This document shows positions 49,401 to 59,205 of a stretch of 64,000 bases of DNA, one piece after another; the stretch's first letter is position 1, and each line of letters starts with the position of its first letter. The DNA is from an uncultured Prevotellaceae bacterium. Lineage in GTDB: Bacteria; Bacteroidota; Bacteroidia; Bacteroidales; Bacteroidaceae. Position numbers and translations under genes: made by a program. The DNA lies in the NCBI GenBank assembly GCA_902767775.1, contig CACXIP010000002.1, forward strand, positions 248,001-312,000, written 5' to 3'. The notes beneath the pieces were generated by a model. It saw only the letters and a program-made list of their open reading frames with translations. It did no database searches and was not told the DNA's origin.

Positions 49401-50934
49401 CAGCGGAGAGGTTCAACTGTCCCTCAATGCCGATTTGTCCGTGGGGGTCGTCGATGCCCAATGTACCGCTAAAGGCTTCCTTGTCGTAGAAACCGTCGAC
49501 GGTGATGTTGTTGTAGGTATAGCCATTGAGGTCAAGGTGGCGCACCTCACCCTTGGCGTAGAGCGACATGTCCTTGTTGAGGGGCAGCATGCCGTCCACA
49601 TCGATGGTGGTGGCGATGAGGCCCAAGCGTTCTTCTCCGAGAATGCTGCGCAGGTTGAGACCATCGGTCTCTAAGTGGCCGCTGAGATGATTGCCACGTA
49701 GACTGCCTGCGAGGTCGGCTTCGCCGGCATCGGTCGTCAGATGCCCTTTGAGGGCATAAGCCTGAGGCGCTCCGCCTACCTCTCCCGTGTATTTGATGTC
49801 GCCAAGGCTGAGCACCTGTGGCGGAGGTGATACATGGGCTTGCGTGGCTGTCTTCACAAGGGCGGTGTTCTTCACGTCAAGTTGTCCGATGCGGAAAAAC
49901 CATTCGGGGGAATGGCTGAGGTTCTTCACCGTTCCGTTGGTGGAGAGGTGAAGTCCCTCGTCGCTGTGCACATTGAGGTTGTGTACGTTGATAAAATCAC
50001 TGGTGCCTGAAACATTGGCGGTGAGTCGCAGTGGTTTGTCAAATTCCTTGGCCTGGGGGATAAAAAAGGCGAGGTCGGCGGGCGACAGCGTCAGTTCGTT
50101 GATGCCTCCAGTGTATTGAAGCGTCTCTTTTTTCAGTCCTTCGTCATCAAAGGCATAGGTTGCCTTGATGCTGTCGGTCCTCAGCAGACTGTTGGGCAAC
50201 TTCACCTGTAGGTCGGTGAGGCGCACCGACTCCTTCGTGGCATTCAGGTCGAATGACAGATGCCTGAGGTCAAAGCCTGAGTGTTCCTTGAGGGCAAGGC
50301 GTTTCACACGGAGGTTGATGATGTCATCGGTGAGCTGATTGAGCATCAGGTGACCGCTGAGGTTGGTGACGCTGATGTGATGGGGTGAGAAGAGTCCGGG
50401 GGTGGCTTCTTTGTCAAGACAGTCATACCTGACCGCACCATTGCGGATGACAAGGGAGTTGATGTTGAGGTTGAGTGGCTTCTTCTCTTCCGTGTCTTCC
50501 GATGCCAGGGAGTCGAGTACAAACTGGATGTTGAGCGGACTGTCGGCATCTTTTTGGTATAAGTCGGCTTTCATGCCAAACAACTGTGCGGAGGACACCG
50601 AGATCTGACCGTTCATCAGTGGGCCGATGTCTACCTTGGCAGAGAGACGGGAGGCACTGAGGGCTTTCTGCCCTCGTTGGTCATACAACGCAAAATCATC
50701 GATAATCACACGGTTGGGAAGTCCGATGTTTATCTTGCCCACTCTGACAACCGTGCCCAATTTCTCGCTCAGGGCATCGGCAGTCTTCTCACCAATGAAG
50801 GACTGTACTGTTGGGATGTGCAACAGTATGAAAATGAGGGCGAGGATGCCGATAAGCAACCATACGACCGTACTTATTATGTGGCGTATCGCTTTGATGT
50901 CGAGTCTTTTTTGCACAGGGATATTGGTCCCCAT
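46471..50934 (-). CDS. TamB-like translocation/assembly protein
   Basis: A 1487-residue AsmA/TamB-type protein. One N-terminal membrane helix (about 17-40) anchors a long repetitive beta-rich region, and the DUF490 C-terminus (about 1200-1487) shows QFQQGGTIAFGGAPYGAALDLKAVY and LNNLLGTVIKSNN. Such proteins span the periplasm as a groove thought to carry lipids or assist outer-membrane protein assembly. No TamA-like partner gene is in the window. A promoter -7 element is upstream. Confidence 0.88.
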   Translation of the reverse strand: MGTNIPVQKRLDIKAIRHIISTVVWLLIGILALIFILLHIPTVQSFIGEKTADALSEKLGTVVRVGKINIGLPNRVIIDDFALYDQRGQKALSASRLSAKVDIGPLMNGQISVSSAQLFGMKADLYQKDADSPLNIQFVLDSLASEDTEEKKPLNLNINSLVIRNGAVRYDCLDKEATPGLFSPHHISVTNLSGHLMLNQLTDDIINLRVKRLALKEHSGFDLRHLSFDLNATKESVRLTDLQVKLPNSLLRTDSIKATYAFDDEGLKKETLQYTGGINELTLSPADLAFFIPQAKEFDKPLRLTANVSGTSDFINVHNLNVHSDEGLHLSTNGTVKNLSHSPEWFFRIGQLDVKNTALVKTATQAHVSPPPQVLSLGDIKYTGEVGGAPQAYALKGHLTTDAGEADLAGSLRGNHLSGHLETDGLNLRSILGEERLGLIATTIDVDGMLPLNKDMSLYAKGEVRHLDLNGYTYNNITVDGFYDKEAFSGTLGIDDPHGQIGIEGQLNLSAAKPSATISASARHFNPEALGLTSGMKGHVMDFDIKTDLHGLSFNELLGMVDVTDLSIQSPDKNYHLDHLHIEADNEGRDKHLNLDSDFGHINIVGQYDFTTIIHSVSNVVRSKLPTFPYLPESTPHYQSDFDFNIDIDRSDWIKQFADIDLNINSPLHISGHLDEDDDYIDLTSIIPSIEYNGGDYRDIDLSVTTQGDTLLTDVSLKKMQDNDRPLDLALHATAAHNLLNTDLAFNNHGGKQRLQGSLTTSTQFLIDENQHKAAHVSMLPSQIFVNGMPWSVEPSKIELASNDIDIDHFTIRNGQQHIIISGALTKAATDTLHVDLNELDAAFLSSILHVKGVDFGGHITGNAFLTSVYDTPKAEADLLINNFQFVDGRIGDMDIDVAWNSKDNRIEFDGKATDGDAGYTDVDGFVSLSPGELNLEIDTHGTPLYFLKRFCGSFMRDIDVRADGHVRIFGPLSDINMEGKAVANGTIGVSSLNTTYTLRDDTITLVPNHILFDHAIVYDKDGHKGTITGSVDHDYLSDFTFDLGIHADNLLAYDFKEFGDNTFCGTVYATGDCQIKGVSGEVTIDVVATPEKGTIFNYNAASPDMLKDQGFIQWNDITPQALDYSNLPSASHTAPLISQEKEDEEDEQYEENDLPSNLRMNFRINATPDAAIRLLMDKQSGDYIALYGNGTLRASYFNKGSFTLFGNYIVDHGIYKLTIQNVIKKDFQFQQGGTIAFGGAPYGAALDLKAVYTVNGVSLSDLNIGRSFSSNNIRVNCLMNITGTPEKPAVDFDMELPTINSDAQQMVRSLIDSEEELNQQVIYLLTIGRFYNQNATALTPQGQTQTSLAMQSLLSGTISQQINNLLGTVIKSNNWNFGANISTGDEGFYNAEYEGLLSGNLLNNRLLINGQFGYRDNRNATTSFIGDFDIRYLLYPNGNLALKMYNQTNDRYFVKNSLNTQGIGLIMKKDFNGWRDLFGLKRRKKR

Positions 50935-50950
50935 GTCTTCATTTAGACTG

Positions 50951-50958
50951 CAAATTTA
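50951..50958 (-). promoter_or_regulatory. Promoter -7 element of the TamB-like gene
   Basis: Minus-strand TAAATTTG 17 bases before the start codon, with an ATTG at the -33 distance (20-nt spacer). Confidence 0.45.
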
Positions 50959-51008
50959 CAGATTAAAGTATAAACTGACAATTTTTTTTAGTTATTTTTG
51001 GCTATAAA

Positions 51009-51039
51009 CCCCATCTCCCCTCCTTTGGAGGGGCTGGGG
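51009..51039 (-). terminator. Terminator-like hairpin after the GH9 gene
   Basis: CCCC-atc-TCCCCTCC (51009-51023) pairs with GGAGGGGc-tGGGG (51026-51039). GC-rich stem eight bases past the GH9 stop; the following minus-strand sequence TTTAT is only weakly T-rich. Confidence 0.55.
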
Positions 51040-51046
51040 TGGTTCT

Positions 51047-53410
51047 TCATTTCCTTATTCCATACAGATAGCCGAGCAGCGCCATCTTGCCACGCATGGT
51101 CTCACGGGGTGTGAACTCTCCGTTCACCCACATGTAGCGCTGGTTGAAGTAGGACTCCTGACGTGGCCATCCACCGTCATTCCACGAGGGATAGCAGCGG
51201 TTGAGCAGGATACGGGCATCGCCGCCGTTGCCCGGCGACCAGGTCTCGGTGCCGTTGAATGGTGTCTGACCGGGATGGGTGCCTGGCGAACCGTCGTTGC
51301 GGCCGGTGGTGTAGACATCGGTGATGTGGCGCTCACCCAGCCCGGTCATCTCAACGATGTTGCCGGGGTTGCGGCCGAGGGCCCAACCGGCTTCGGTATA
51401 CATGGCGTGCTCCAACTGTTGCAGGCGCTGCTTGTCTTTGGCAATATAGTGGGCAAGCATCACCAACTGTAGGTTTTGTGAGGTCTGCCACCTGCTGTCG
51501 TTGGCGGTGCGGCGCGACGGGCGCTCTGCGAAATGACTGAGGTTGTATTGTTCGGCATGGCTGTTGACACTGGCGAGAAGGTTCTTGTAGAATTCTGCAT
51601 AGTGGCGCGGCTGAGGACAGATGAGGTAGGCGGCAGCTGCCCACAACTGGTTGAAGCCTACCTCTCCAGCCTTGAACTCGTTGGTGGCGTTGGCGGGGAA
51701 GAAGCCTTGGCGGCCTTTGTTGAACAGCAGCGACTTGCCATCCTTGATCATGCTCTCGCTGACCATGATGTCCTCCCATTCTTTGTCGCCGGTGACGTTA
51801 TACAGGAAGGCGGCTGCCATCTGGCGGAAGTCACGGCCTCGCATGCTGATGCTGCCCACATCCTGTCTGTCGTCGAGTTGCTGGTTCTCCTGCTTGCTGG
51901 CATAACGGAAAGCCTTGATGGCTTCCTCGGTGTAATAGGCACGCAGCGAGTCGTTGTGCTGGATGCGGAAGGCATCGGCAAGGATGGCGCAGTTGGCGGC
52001 ATTGGCCCATGCCGCCATCGTGGTGCAGCCGGCTTGGAACATGATGGTCCATTCCGAACTGGGATTGGTCACTCCCTGTGAGTAACCCTCGCCGTCGCGG
52101 ATGCTGAGGAAGAAGTCAGCCTCGTTGCGGGCTTCATCGATGATGTCGGGGATGCCGTTGCCGCTTTCACGGATACCCAAGTCATCCTCAGACAGGGCAC
52201 CATTGGTGAGCAGATAGGGCAGCAGCATGTCATAGATGTTGCTGACATGGGCGAGGTGACGGTCCCAGTCGAAGGCGTCGGAGTGACCGCCCTTCACATA
52301 GATGGCGACAGGATTGCCGGGCAGACGGTGGCGCCAGAAGATGGATTGCAGCGCAGGTTTGAAATGTGGTTCATCCCATACGTCGGTGCGCAATGCCCTC
52401 CACTCTGGGTCCCATGGTTGGAAGTCGGTCTTGTAGATGGTGAATCCCTTGGGGTCGGTCTCAGGGATGAACTGCGGCTGCCGGGGGATGGGGGTGACGT
52501 GCTCGGGGTCGATGGGCTCACCCAAGCGCATATAATAGTAGCCGCGGACAGAGTAGTGGTAGGGTTGATGATAGACAGTGGGACTGATGTCGAAGTCCAT
52601 GCTGCACCCCACATCCTCCACCACCAGACGGTAACGGCCGGGACGGTTGCATTTGAAGTCGATGTTCCACACGTCACTGCCGATGAGGTTCTTGCCTCCG
52701 GCTTCCTTCGATGAGGCAGTGGAGGGCTTCCAGAACTTCACTGTACCGGCTTGCTGCTTCTTGCCGCTCTTCACGTCGTAGAGGTATACTTTTCGGCCTT
52801 CCCATGACTTGTAGTCGCGCTGACCGCCGTCGCCCAACCATTGGTAGAGGTCGGCGGCTTTGATGCTCTCAGTGGGGGCATAGCCGATGATGTTCACATG
52901 GATGGCTTCCGACTGCGTGTTCCAGATGTCAAACTTCACACTGGCGGTCGTCTTGTCGCTGCCGATACCATTGGGAATGGTGACGGTGTAGGTGCGTCCC
53001 TGCCTCATCGGCTGGGGAAGTTTAAGAAACAGCCAGTGGTCAAGCTCGCTCTCCAACTTGTTGTCGGTGTTCATCGGCTTGCTCTTGCGCCACACCGCCA
53101 GGGGTGCCTGTGCAGCAAACGATGGGTCGTCAGCCGAACTGACCTTCCATTTTTCAGCTTGCTGTGCCGCGGTGGTGTTCAGATGCTCTCCAAACACCAG
53201 CAGGGTGTCGTCGCCCTCGGCGAAGGAATGACCGAGATAGGCGCTTGGCCCAGTCCCGTCGTCACGGTAATGCACTTCGCCATCGCGGAAATGCACCATC
53301 AGATACTCTTTGTCTATCACGTTTAGGGATATCAGTTTCGTTGCACTGACCGATGCCGGCATCAACAGCAAAACGCCAGCCAACAATCCCTTCCACAAAT
53401 TTTTAATCAT
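51047..53410 (-). CDS. Glycoside hydrolase family 9 protein
   Basis: Exported 787-residue enzyme with a signal peptide (MIKNLWKGLLAGVLLLMPASVSA), an N-terminal Ig-like/CelD-N region and a GH9 catalytic domain (about 300-780). The conserved catalytic-base motif appears as GGHSDAFDWDRH (about 368-379), slightly different from the usual GGWHDAGDY, and GRNPGNIVEMTG and GDARILLNRCYPSWNDGGWPR follow; a Glu near the end (VNGEFTPRE) may be the acid. GH9 enzymes cleave beta-1,4-glucans or related chains; the variant motif leaves the substrate open. Part of a minus-strand run with GH3, PL11 and C1. Confidence 0.82.
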   Translation of the reverse strand: MIKNLWKGLLAGVLLLMPASVSATKLISLNVIDKEYLMVHFRDGEVHYRDDGTGPSAYLGHSFAEGDDTLLVFGEHLNTTAAQQAEKWKVSSADDPSFAAQAPLAVWRKSKPMNTDNKLESELDHWLFLKLPQPMRQGRTYTVTIPNGIGSDKTTASVKFDIWNTQSEAIHVNIIGYAPTESIKAADLYQWLGDGGQRDYKSWEGRKVYLYDVKSGKKQQAGTVKFWKPSTASSKEAGGKNLIGSDVWNIDFKCNRPGRYRLVVEDVGCSMDFDISPTVYHQPYHYSVRGYYYMRLGEPIDPEHVTPIPRQPQFIPETDPKGFTIYKTDFQPWDPEWRALRTDVWDEPHFKPALQSIFWRHRLPGNPVAIYVKGGHSDAFDWDRHLAHVSNIYDMLLPYLLTNGALSEDDLGIRESGNGIPDIIDEARNEADFFLSIRDGEGYSQGVTNPSSEWTIMFQAGCTTMAAWANAANCAILADAFRIQHNDSLRAYYTEEAIKAFRYASKQENQQLDDRQDVGSISMRGRDFRQMAAAFLYNVTGDKEWEDIMVSESMIKDGKSLLFNKGRQGFFPANATNEFKAGEVGFNQLWAAAAYLICPQPRHYAEFYKNLLASVNSHAEQYNLSHFAERPSRRTANDSRWQTSQNLQLVMLAHYIAKDKQRLQQLEHAMYTEAGWALGRNPGNIVEMTGLGERHITDVYTTGRNDGSPGTHPGQTPFNGTETWSPGNGGDARILLNRCYPSWNDGGWPRQESYFNQRYMWVNGEFTPRETMRGKMALLGYLYGIRK

Positions 53411-53445
53411 AATCTCAAACCTCAAATCTCAAATCTTAAATCTCA
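53411..53445. repeat. AATCTCA heptamer array before the GH9 gene
   Basis: Units AATCTCAAACCTC, AAATCTCAAATCTT, AAATCTC are in register in the gap directly upstream of the GH9 start. Confidence 0.7.
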
Positions 53446-53512
53446 ATTTTCGTGCCAACCGAGTGCAGACGAAAGCTTGCTTTCAGTATGCCGAGGTGCA
53501 GCCGACAATCAA
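53446..53512 (-). repeat. Decayed promoter-hairpin module upstream of GH9
   Basis: Minus strand: CACCTCGGCATACT, hairpin GAAAGC-aa-GCTTTC, then TTTC, 19 bases ending CTCGGTTGGCAC, then GAAAATTG. Spacing matches the dnaB promoter exactly, but both the -33 (TTTC) and -7 (GAAAATTG) boxes deviate from consensus. Confidence 0.5.
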
Positions 53513-53520
53513 GCGTAGCT

Positions 53521-53558
53521 TAAATCTCAAATCTCAAACCTCAAACCTCAAATCTCAT
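53521..53558. repeat. AATCTCA heptamer array after the GH3 gene
   Basis: Units AAATCTC, AAATCTC, AAACCTC, AAACCTC, AAATCTC fill the bases up to the GH3 stop codon. Confidence 0.75.
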
Positions 53559-55873
53559 TAAATATTCGCCTCTTCCCACACTTTTGTCTTGGTGCATTCC
53601 ACACGCTGGGAGAGACGGCCAATCTTCAGGTCAAATTCTCCTTCTTCAAGTATCCAACGCCCGTCGGCACCCACGAAGGCGAGGCTCTTGGCGGGAAGCT
53701 TGAAGCTGACGGTCTTGGTCTCGCCGGGCTGCAACTCCACCTTGGTGAAGTCGCGGAGGCGCTTGTTGTCGGGAACTATTGAGGCAACGAGGTCGCTGCT
53801 GTAGAGCAACACGGCTTCTTTGCCCACACGGTTGCCAGTGTTCTTCACATCGACACTCACGGTGAGCATGTCGCTGGCGCCAAACTTCTGCTTGTCGACC
53901 TTGAGGTTGCCGTATTCAAAGGTGGTGTAGCTCATGCCGTAGCCGAAGGGCCATTGCAGCGACACCTTGGCATCGTAGTTGTAGGCTCCAGCCATTGTTC
54001 CTACCTCTTCGCTTACCTTGTAGTCGTAGTTGGCGAGGGAGTTGATTTCTCTTGGATAGGTGTAGGGCATCTTGGCAGAGAAATTGGCATCTCCTGCCAA
54101 GAGGTTGGCAAGGGCATCGGCACCGTAGTTGCTCGGCAGGAAGATGTCGACGACAGCCTTTGCCAATGGCTCGATGTCGGCGATGAGGCGCGGACGGCCT
54201 TCGTTCAGGATGAGGATGATGGGTTTGCCGGTTTTGGCGAGTTCTTTCACCAGGTTGCGCTGGTTGACGGACAGCCAGAGGTCATTCAGGTTGCCGGGTG
54301 TCTCACAGTAGCTGTTCTCTCCGATGCAGGCAATGATGACGTCGGCCTGTGCGGCGGCATCCACGGCTTTCCCAATCTGAGGCTCGTTCTCATCATAGTA
54401 GGCGCCTCTCTCCTTGTAGGTCACGCCTTGCTCCAGGATGACGTTGTCTTTGCCATACTTGTTGCAGAGTGCCTCGTAGATGGTGTTGTATCGTTCAGCG
54501 AGGTCTTCGGCACCCGAACCCTGCCAGGTGTAGCTCCAGCCGCCGTTCAGACAGCGCATCTGGTTGGCGTTGGGACCGGTGAGCAGGATTTTCTTGCCCT
54601 TGGCGAGGGGGAGGATATTGTCTTCGTTCTTCAGCAGCACCTCGGTTTCCTCTGCTGAGCGGAGGGCTTTCTCGGCAAACTCAGCGCTGCCGAATTTCTC
54701 GTAGCCCTTGCCGCCTGTGTTGGGCTTGTCAAACAGTCCCAGACGGTATTTCACACGGAGGATGCGGCGCACGGCATCGTCGATGCGGCTCATGCTCACC
54801 TTGCCCTCCTCGACGAGTTGTTTGAGCAGGATGCAGAAGTCCACGCTGTAGGGGTCCATCGACATGTCGATACCGGCATTGATGGCGATGCGGATGGCGT
54901 CTTTCTTGTCCTTCGCCACACGCTCACGGGTGAACAGGTTGTTGATGTCGGCCCAGTCGGTGATAATCATGCCGTCCCACTGCAGGTCTTCCTTCAGCCA
55001 TTTCGTCAGGTACTCATAACTGGCATGGACGGGCACGCCGTTGATGCTGCCTGAGTTGACCATTATGGTGAGGGCGCCTGCCTGGATGGCGGCTTTGAAA
55101 GGCTCGAAATATTTCTCACGCAGCATCGCGGGTGAGATGTACGCTGGTGTGCGGTCCTTGCCGCTGAAGGGTGCGCCGTAAGCAAAGAAGTGCTTCACGC
55201 TGGTAGCCACATGATACGGTCCCAGATGGTTGGGGTCACTGCCTTGATAGCCGAGCACCTCTGCCTCTGCCATGCGGGCATTGACGATGGCATCCTCGCC
55301 AAAACTCTCCCAGATACGTGACCAGCGGGGGTCACGGCCCAGGTCGAGGACGGGGTTGTATACCCACGGACAGTTGCCAGCGCGGCTCTCATAAGCGGTA
55401 ATCTCAGCACCGATGCGTGCCAGTTCGGTGTTGAACGAGGCGGCGATGTTGATGGGCTGGGGGAAGAGGGTGCCGTTTTGGGTGTAGGTCACGCCGTGGT
55501 TGTGGTCGAGTCCGTAGATGTCGGGGATGCCGAGATATTTCATCGACTTCTCCTGGATGGTGCCAATCCATTTCTGCCATTGCTCAATGGTGGCGGCTCG
55601 TCCTGGTGCGTTGAGGACAGACCCTATCTTGTACTTGGAGATAAGGGTGTCGAGTTTTTCCTCGTTGAGCATCCACTGGCGGTCGGGTCCCATTCCGCCA
55701 AGGATGTCGAGGTTCAACTCAAGCATCTGGCCTACCTTGTCGTCAAGGGTCATCTTCGACAGGGTTTTCTCGATTTTAGCCTCGATTTTGGCATCCCGCG
55801 GGATGGCGGGCTTCTGTGCGTACATGCTGGCTCCTGTCAGTAGCAGGACAGCGGCAAACAAATAGTTTTTCAT
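53558..55873 (-). CDS. Glycoside hydrolase family 3 beta-glucosidase
   Basis: Exported enzyme of 771 residues with a signal peptide ([20 protein letters not shown]). The (beta/alpha)8 domain has [16 protein letters not shown] (K227/H228) and nucleophile D306 in [10 protein letters not shown]; the second domain has LTGPNANQM and [10 protein letters not shown]; a fibronectin-III domain ends the protein (about 670-771). It most likely removes beta-linked glucose from oligosaccharides. The start is ATG 55873, since the frame upstream of it runs back over the PL11 3' end and has no signal peptide. Lies 79 bases after PL11. Confidence 0.94.
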   Translation of the reverse strand: MKNYLFAAVLLLTGASMYAQKPAIPRDAKIEAKIEKTLSKMTLDDKVGQMLELNLDILGGMGPDRQWMLNEEKLDTLISKYKIGSVLNAPGRAATIEQWQKWIGTIQEKSMKYLGIPDIYGLDHNHGVTYTQNGTLFPQPINIAASFNTELARIGAEITAYESRAGNCPWVYNPVLDLGRDPRWSRIWESFGEDAIVNARMAEAEVLGYQGSDPNHLGPYHVATSVKHFFAYGAPFSGKDRTPAYISPAMLREKYFEPFKAAIQAGALTIMVNSGSINGVPVHASYEYLTKWLKEDLQWDGMIITDWADINNLFTRERVAKDKKDAIRIAINAGIDMSMDPYSVDFCILLKQLVEEGKVSMSRIDDAVRRILRVKYRLGLFDKPNTGGKGYEKFGSAEFAEKALRSAEETEVLLKNEDNILPLAKGKKILLTGPNANQMRCLNGGWSYTWQGSGAEDLAERYNTIYEALCNKYGKDNVILEQGVTYKERGAYYDENEPQIGKAVDAAAQADVIIACIGENSYCETPGNLNDLWLSVNQRNLVKELAKTGKPIILILNEGRPRLIADIEPLAKAVVDIFLPSNYGADALANLLAGDANFSAKMPYTYPREINSLANYDYKVSEEVGTMAGAYNYDAKVSLQWPFGYGMSYTTFEYGNLKVDKQKFGASDMLTVSVDVKNTGNRVGKEAVLLYSSDLVASIVPDNKRLRDFTKVELQPGETKTVSFKLPAKSLAFVGADGRWILEEGEFDLKIGRLSQRVECTKTKVWEEANI

Positions 55874-55952
55874 CTGATAAGGATGTGTGATAAGGTATTT
55901 AAATAATATTTCTCTATTTTCTTTTGCAACTACTTGAATTATTCTTTTACAA

Positions 55953-57815
55953 CTACTTGAGATAATCCTTCCTGTCGGGTCCCAGGTAGAAACCGGTCTC
56001 GGGTGGCTGGTTGTAGCCCACATTCTCCGTGGCGACGGAGAGACGGTAGGGGATGTCCTGCATCAGGCAGTCAATGCGGTAGTCGGTGGGGATGGTGGTG
56101 ACATAGATGCGCAGTTCCTCCGACATGCGGTCGCGTGTGATGACTTCCTCGCGCCAATCACCGAGGAGGTCGGCGGAGAGACAGGGGTTGGACTTCGTTC
56201 CGTTGTTGAACTGGCAACCTTCAAATTGCTGCAGGAGGTCGGCGGTGTGGTTTTCCCAGTTGTATTTGGTTACCCTCTCATGGTCGAGCAACTCGCGCAG
56301 CAGGTCGCCGTCCCACCAGATACCAAAGTTCACAGAAACCCTCATGCCGCCGAACATGATGTGGGTGTTTTCTGTTTCCGACTTTCTCCCCTCGGTGATG
56401 ACCTCACCCCGTATGTTGCGGATGCCGTGGCTTGCCGTACTCCACATTTCCACGCCGGGATGGGTGGGGTCGATGTCGGCGGCCATGGCGCGCCCCACGT
56501 CTTCGTTGCTGGGTATTTGGAATATCACTTTTCCTGTCCGTGCGTCACGGAAGTCACTGCCGTCGTGTTTGTTCTCATGGCAGTCCCACACCTGCAACGC
56601 ATCTGTCGTGGGGTCGAAGGCGGTGAGGTGGATGGCGTCGCCATGTCCCATGCCGGTGTTGTAGAGTCCGCGCCCGTCATGGTCCACTGCCATCGAACCA
56701 TAGGTGATTTCGTCGCAGCCGTCGCCGTCGACATCTGCCACACGAAGGTTGTGGTTGCCCTGACCGGCGTAGTCTTTCCATTCAGGGTCGTTGGTATCGA
56801 ATACCCACCGTTTCTTCAACTCATGTCCGTTCCAGTCCCATGCGGCGAGGACACTGCGGGTGTAGTAGCCACGGCAGAAGATGACGGAGGCGTGCTTGCC
56901 GTCAAGATAACCGACGGCGGCGAGATAGCGCTCTGAACGGTTGCCTTTGCTGTCTCCCCAGGTACTCAGTTCACCTCGTTCGGGGAGGTAGGGACGGGTG
57001 TCCATCGCCTCGCCGGTGAGGCCGTTGAAGATGGTGAGGTATTCGGGACCGCTGAGGATGCGCCCCTGTGGTGAACGATAGTCTGCATTGGCGTCTCCGA
57101 TGACTTTCCCTTTCCCGTCGGTTGTGCCGTCGGCGGTCTTCACGGCCAGTTCGGCTTTGCCGTCTCCATCGAGGTCATAGACGATGAACGGCACATAGTG
57201 GGCACCGCTCCTGATGTTCCTTCCGAGGTTGATGCGCCAGAGCTGCGTCCCGTCAAGACGGTAGCAGTCGAATAGGGTAGGGGCGGTGAACCCGTCGTGG
57301 GCGTTGTCACGCGAGTTGGTGGGGTCCCATTTCAGGATAATTTCATACTGTCCGTCACCGTCTACGTCAGCCACGCTGGCGTCGCTGGCGATATAGAAGT
57401 ATGGTCGTCCTCCCTCAGCCAAAGTACCGCCTTCGGGCTTGTTGAGTCTCAAAGGAATGTATCCTTGGGGGGCATCGGCCTTCAGGGTGAAAGCACCGTT
57501 GATGCCGCCGCCCTTCACCTCGTAGAGTGCTTGCTCTCCCTGCGGCAATTCGTCCACGAAAAACGTTCCTCCCTTGGTGAGCGCACTCTTGTTGAGTTTC
57601 TTTCCGTTGCGGAATACATCGAAGGCTTGACCCTTTTTATCGCTCTTCAGGGTTCGCCAACTCACAATGACATGACTGTCGTCCTGTCGGACAGCGACAA
57701 CACCCCTGTCGAGGCGCTCGGTCTTCAGTTGGGTGAAGTCATACCGAGGTTGGGCATGAATGGCTGGGTATCCTGTCAGCAGAAAGAGCAGCGTGATGAG
57801 AAATCTGGTGGTCAT
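55953..57815 (-). CDS. Rhamnogalacturonan lyase, PL11 family
   Basis: Complete PL11 lyase of 620 residues: signal peptide ([21 protein letters not shown]), then [10 protein letters not shown], a beta-sandwich, and an eight-bladed propeller with [36 protein letters not shown] and [21 protein letters not shown] calcium-loop repeats. It should cut the RG-I backbone outside the cell or in the periplasm. ATG 57815 is favoured over 57857 because it starts the signal peptide. It lies 38 bases after the C1 peptidase stop. The second family member is at the left window edge. Confidence 0.94.
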   Translation of the reverse strand: MTTRFLITLLFLLTGYPAIHAQPRYDFTQLKTERLDRGVVAVRQDDSHVIVSWRTLKSDKKGQAFDVFRNGKKLNKSALTKGGTFFVDELPQGEQALYEVKGGGINGAFTLKADAPQGYIPLRLNKPEGGTLAEGGRPYFYIASDASVADVDGDGQYEIILKWDPTNSRDNAHDGFTAPTLFDCYRLDGTQLWRINLGRNIRSGAHYVPFIVYDLDGDGKAELAVKTADGTTDGKGKVIGDANADYRSPQGRILSGPEYLTIFNGLTGEAMDTRPYLPERGELSTWGDSKGNRSERYLAAVGYLDGKHASVIFCRGYYTRSVLAAWDWNGHELKKRWVFDTNDPEWKDYAGQGNHNLRVADVDGDGCDEITYGSMAVDHDGRGLYNTGMGHGDAIHLTAFDPTTDALQVWDCHENKHDGSDFRDARTGKVIFQIPSNEDVGRAMAADIDPTHPGVEMWSTASHGIRNIRGEVITEGRKSETENTHIMFGGMRVSVNFGIWWDGDLLRELLDHERVTKYNWENHTADLLQQFEGCQFNNGTKSNPCLSADLLGDWREEVITRDRMSEELRIYVTTIPTDYRIDCLMQDIPYRLSVATENVGYNQPPETGFYLGPDRKDYLK

Positions 57816-57853
57816 GGGTTGGGTTGATAGAGTGTTCTTGGATAACAGGTGTC

Positions 57854-59041
57854 TCAACGTTCCTGAATAGGTTGGCGCAGTGCGCTTTTGTTGATGACGA
57901 CATAGATGGTGTTGTCGGCGATGTAGTTCTTCGACATATACCAGATGCCGTCATAGTCGCCTGTCTTGCCCCATGAGTTCTTCACCTTGTAGTATTCCCG
58001 TCCGTTTTGGTCGCGGGCAATGCCATAGATGAGCATCACATGGTCGTAGGTCATCTCATGGCTGTCAAACCGCTCCTGGCGGCGCTCCTGTGTGGGGGTG
58101 ATTTCCGGCACTCCTGCACCCAGTTTTTTCAGTTGACTGCTTTTCTCAGTGGAGGTCAGGCGCAGCCAACGGGCGGCGTCGCTGCCGGTGAGGTCCTGCA
58201 CGCGTCCAAGGTCGCAGGCAAGGGCAAGACCGGTGCGGGTGAATCCATCCTCGCTCACATCACCTCCCCATGCCACGGTGTATCCGGCATTGATGGCATC
58301 GTCGATAATGCGCATCATCTCATCCATCGGCACATTGTAACTCAGGCTGTGGCGCCATTTGTAGGGTGCCTCTATGGCAAAGCGGGTATAGAAGGGGTGG
58401 TGGGTGAAACTGGTCACACTGATATAGTCGTTAAAATTGAGTCCGAGGCTTTGGGCGAAAGTCTGTGGGGTATAGTTTTTCCCCTGATAAGCAAACGACT
58501 GCGGGCACTCTCCAAGATAGGCGTCGAGGATGCCCTGCATACCGACTTTCCACTGAGGTGAGATTTTCTTCTCACCGCTTTTCACCACGGAGGCGACATA
58601 AGGTTCCAGCAAACTGAAAAACTCGGTGAAGTTGGCGAGGGTGTCGCCGGTGAGTGAACCTGGCGCTGCCATCGCGTTTTCCGGGCAAAGTCCATAGTTC
58701 CGGGCTACCTCCAGGGCATCGGTCACCGACCCGCCTTCGGAGAACCGGCTCTCGCCGTGCATCCGCAGATGAAAGATGGCGCAGTCCATATAGTCCTTGT
58801 TGGCGACAAACATCTCGCTGAGGTCGTAGGTCTTTCCGGTCTTGCGCAGGATTTCGCTCTCAAAATACCCCATGGAGGCATATGCCCAGCAAGTGCCGCT
58901 GCGGTTCTGGTTTTTCACGGGGGTGATGGCATTCTCTTTGATGGTGGTGAAGACAATGGCATCATCTTTCTTTGTCTCCTGTGCGTTGGCGCTCATCACC
59001 GCCATCGCCATGCAAGTCAGTAGGATTATGGTTCTTTTCAT
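57854..59041 (-). CDS. Secreted C1-family aminopeptidase (bleomycin hydrolase type)
   Basis: Cysteine peptidase of 395 residues with a signal peptide (MKRTIILLTCMAMAVMSANA). The active-site Cys is C51 in VKNQNRSGTCWAYAS; His is in YDHVMLIYG and Asn in KVKNSWGKTGDYDG, the C1B/PepC layout. It should trim peptides in the periplasm. It leads the run C1-PL11-GH3-GH9 and has its own consensus promoter; grouping with glycan-degrading enzymes may reflect attack on plant cell-wall glycoproteins (inference). Confidence 0.92.
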   Translation of the reverse strand: MKRTIILLTCMAMAVMSANAQETKKDDAIVFTTIKENAITPVKNQNRSGTCWAYASMGYFESEILRKTGKTYDLSEMFVANKDYMDCAIFHLRMHGESRFSEGGSVTDALEVARNYGLCPENAMAAPGSLTGDTLANFTEFFSLLEPYVASVVKSGEKKISPQWKVGMQGILDAYLGECPQSFAYQGKNYTPQTFAQSLGLNFNDYISVTSFTHHPFYTRFAIEAPYKWRHSLSYNVPMDEMMRIIDDAINAGYTVAWGGDVSEDGFTRTGLALACDLGRVQDLTGSDAARWLRLTSTEKSSQLKKLGAGVPEITPTQERRQERFDSHEMTYDHVMLIYGIARDQNGREYYKVKNSWGKTGDYDGIWYMSKNYIADNTIYVVINKSALRQPIQER

Positions 59042-59063
59042 GTCAGATATGCTTATTCGCAGT

Positions 59064-59094
59064 CAAAGTTACAAATAAACTATCGGAACACAAA
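59064..59094 (-). promoter_or_regulatory. Promoter of the C1 peptidase gene
   Basis: Minus strand TTTG (59094-59091), 19-nt spacer, TAACTTTG (59071-59064), 23 bases before the start codon. Confidence 0.75.
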
Positions 59095-59104
59095 GAAAAC
59101 TAAG

Positions 59105-59137
59105 ATAAATTGAAGATTGTGGATTGAAAATTGAAGA
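59105..59137. repeat. ATTGAAG heptamer array
   Basis: Units ATTGAAG, ATTGTGG, ATTGAAA, ATTGAAG in register between the C1 and S41 genes. Confidence 0.65.
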
Positions 59138-59172
59138 TTCGTCCAAACTTTCAAACGATGTCTGCGCGTTTG

Positions 59173-59199
59173 CCAAAATTGGCGATGAACCAATTCTGG
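59173..59199 (-). terminator. Hairpin after the S41 peptidase gene
   Basis: CCAAAATTGG-cgatgaa-CCAATTCTGG, a near-perfect 10-bp stem a few bases past the S41 stop. No T-run follows on the minus strand, so its role as terminator is uncertain. Confidence 0.4.
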
Positions 59200-59205
59200 G
59201 TTTTG

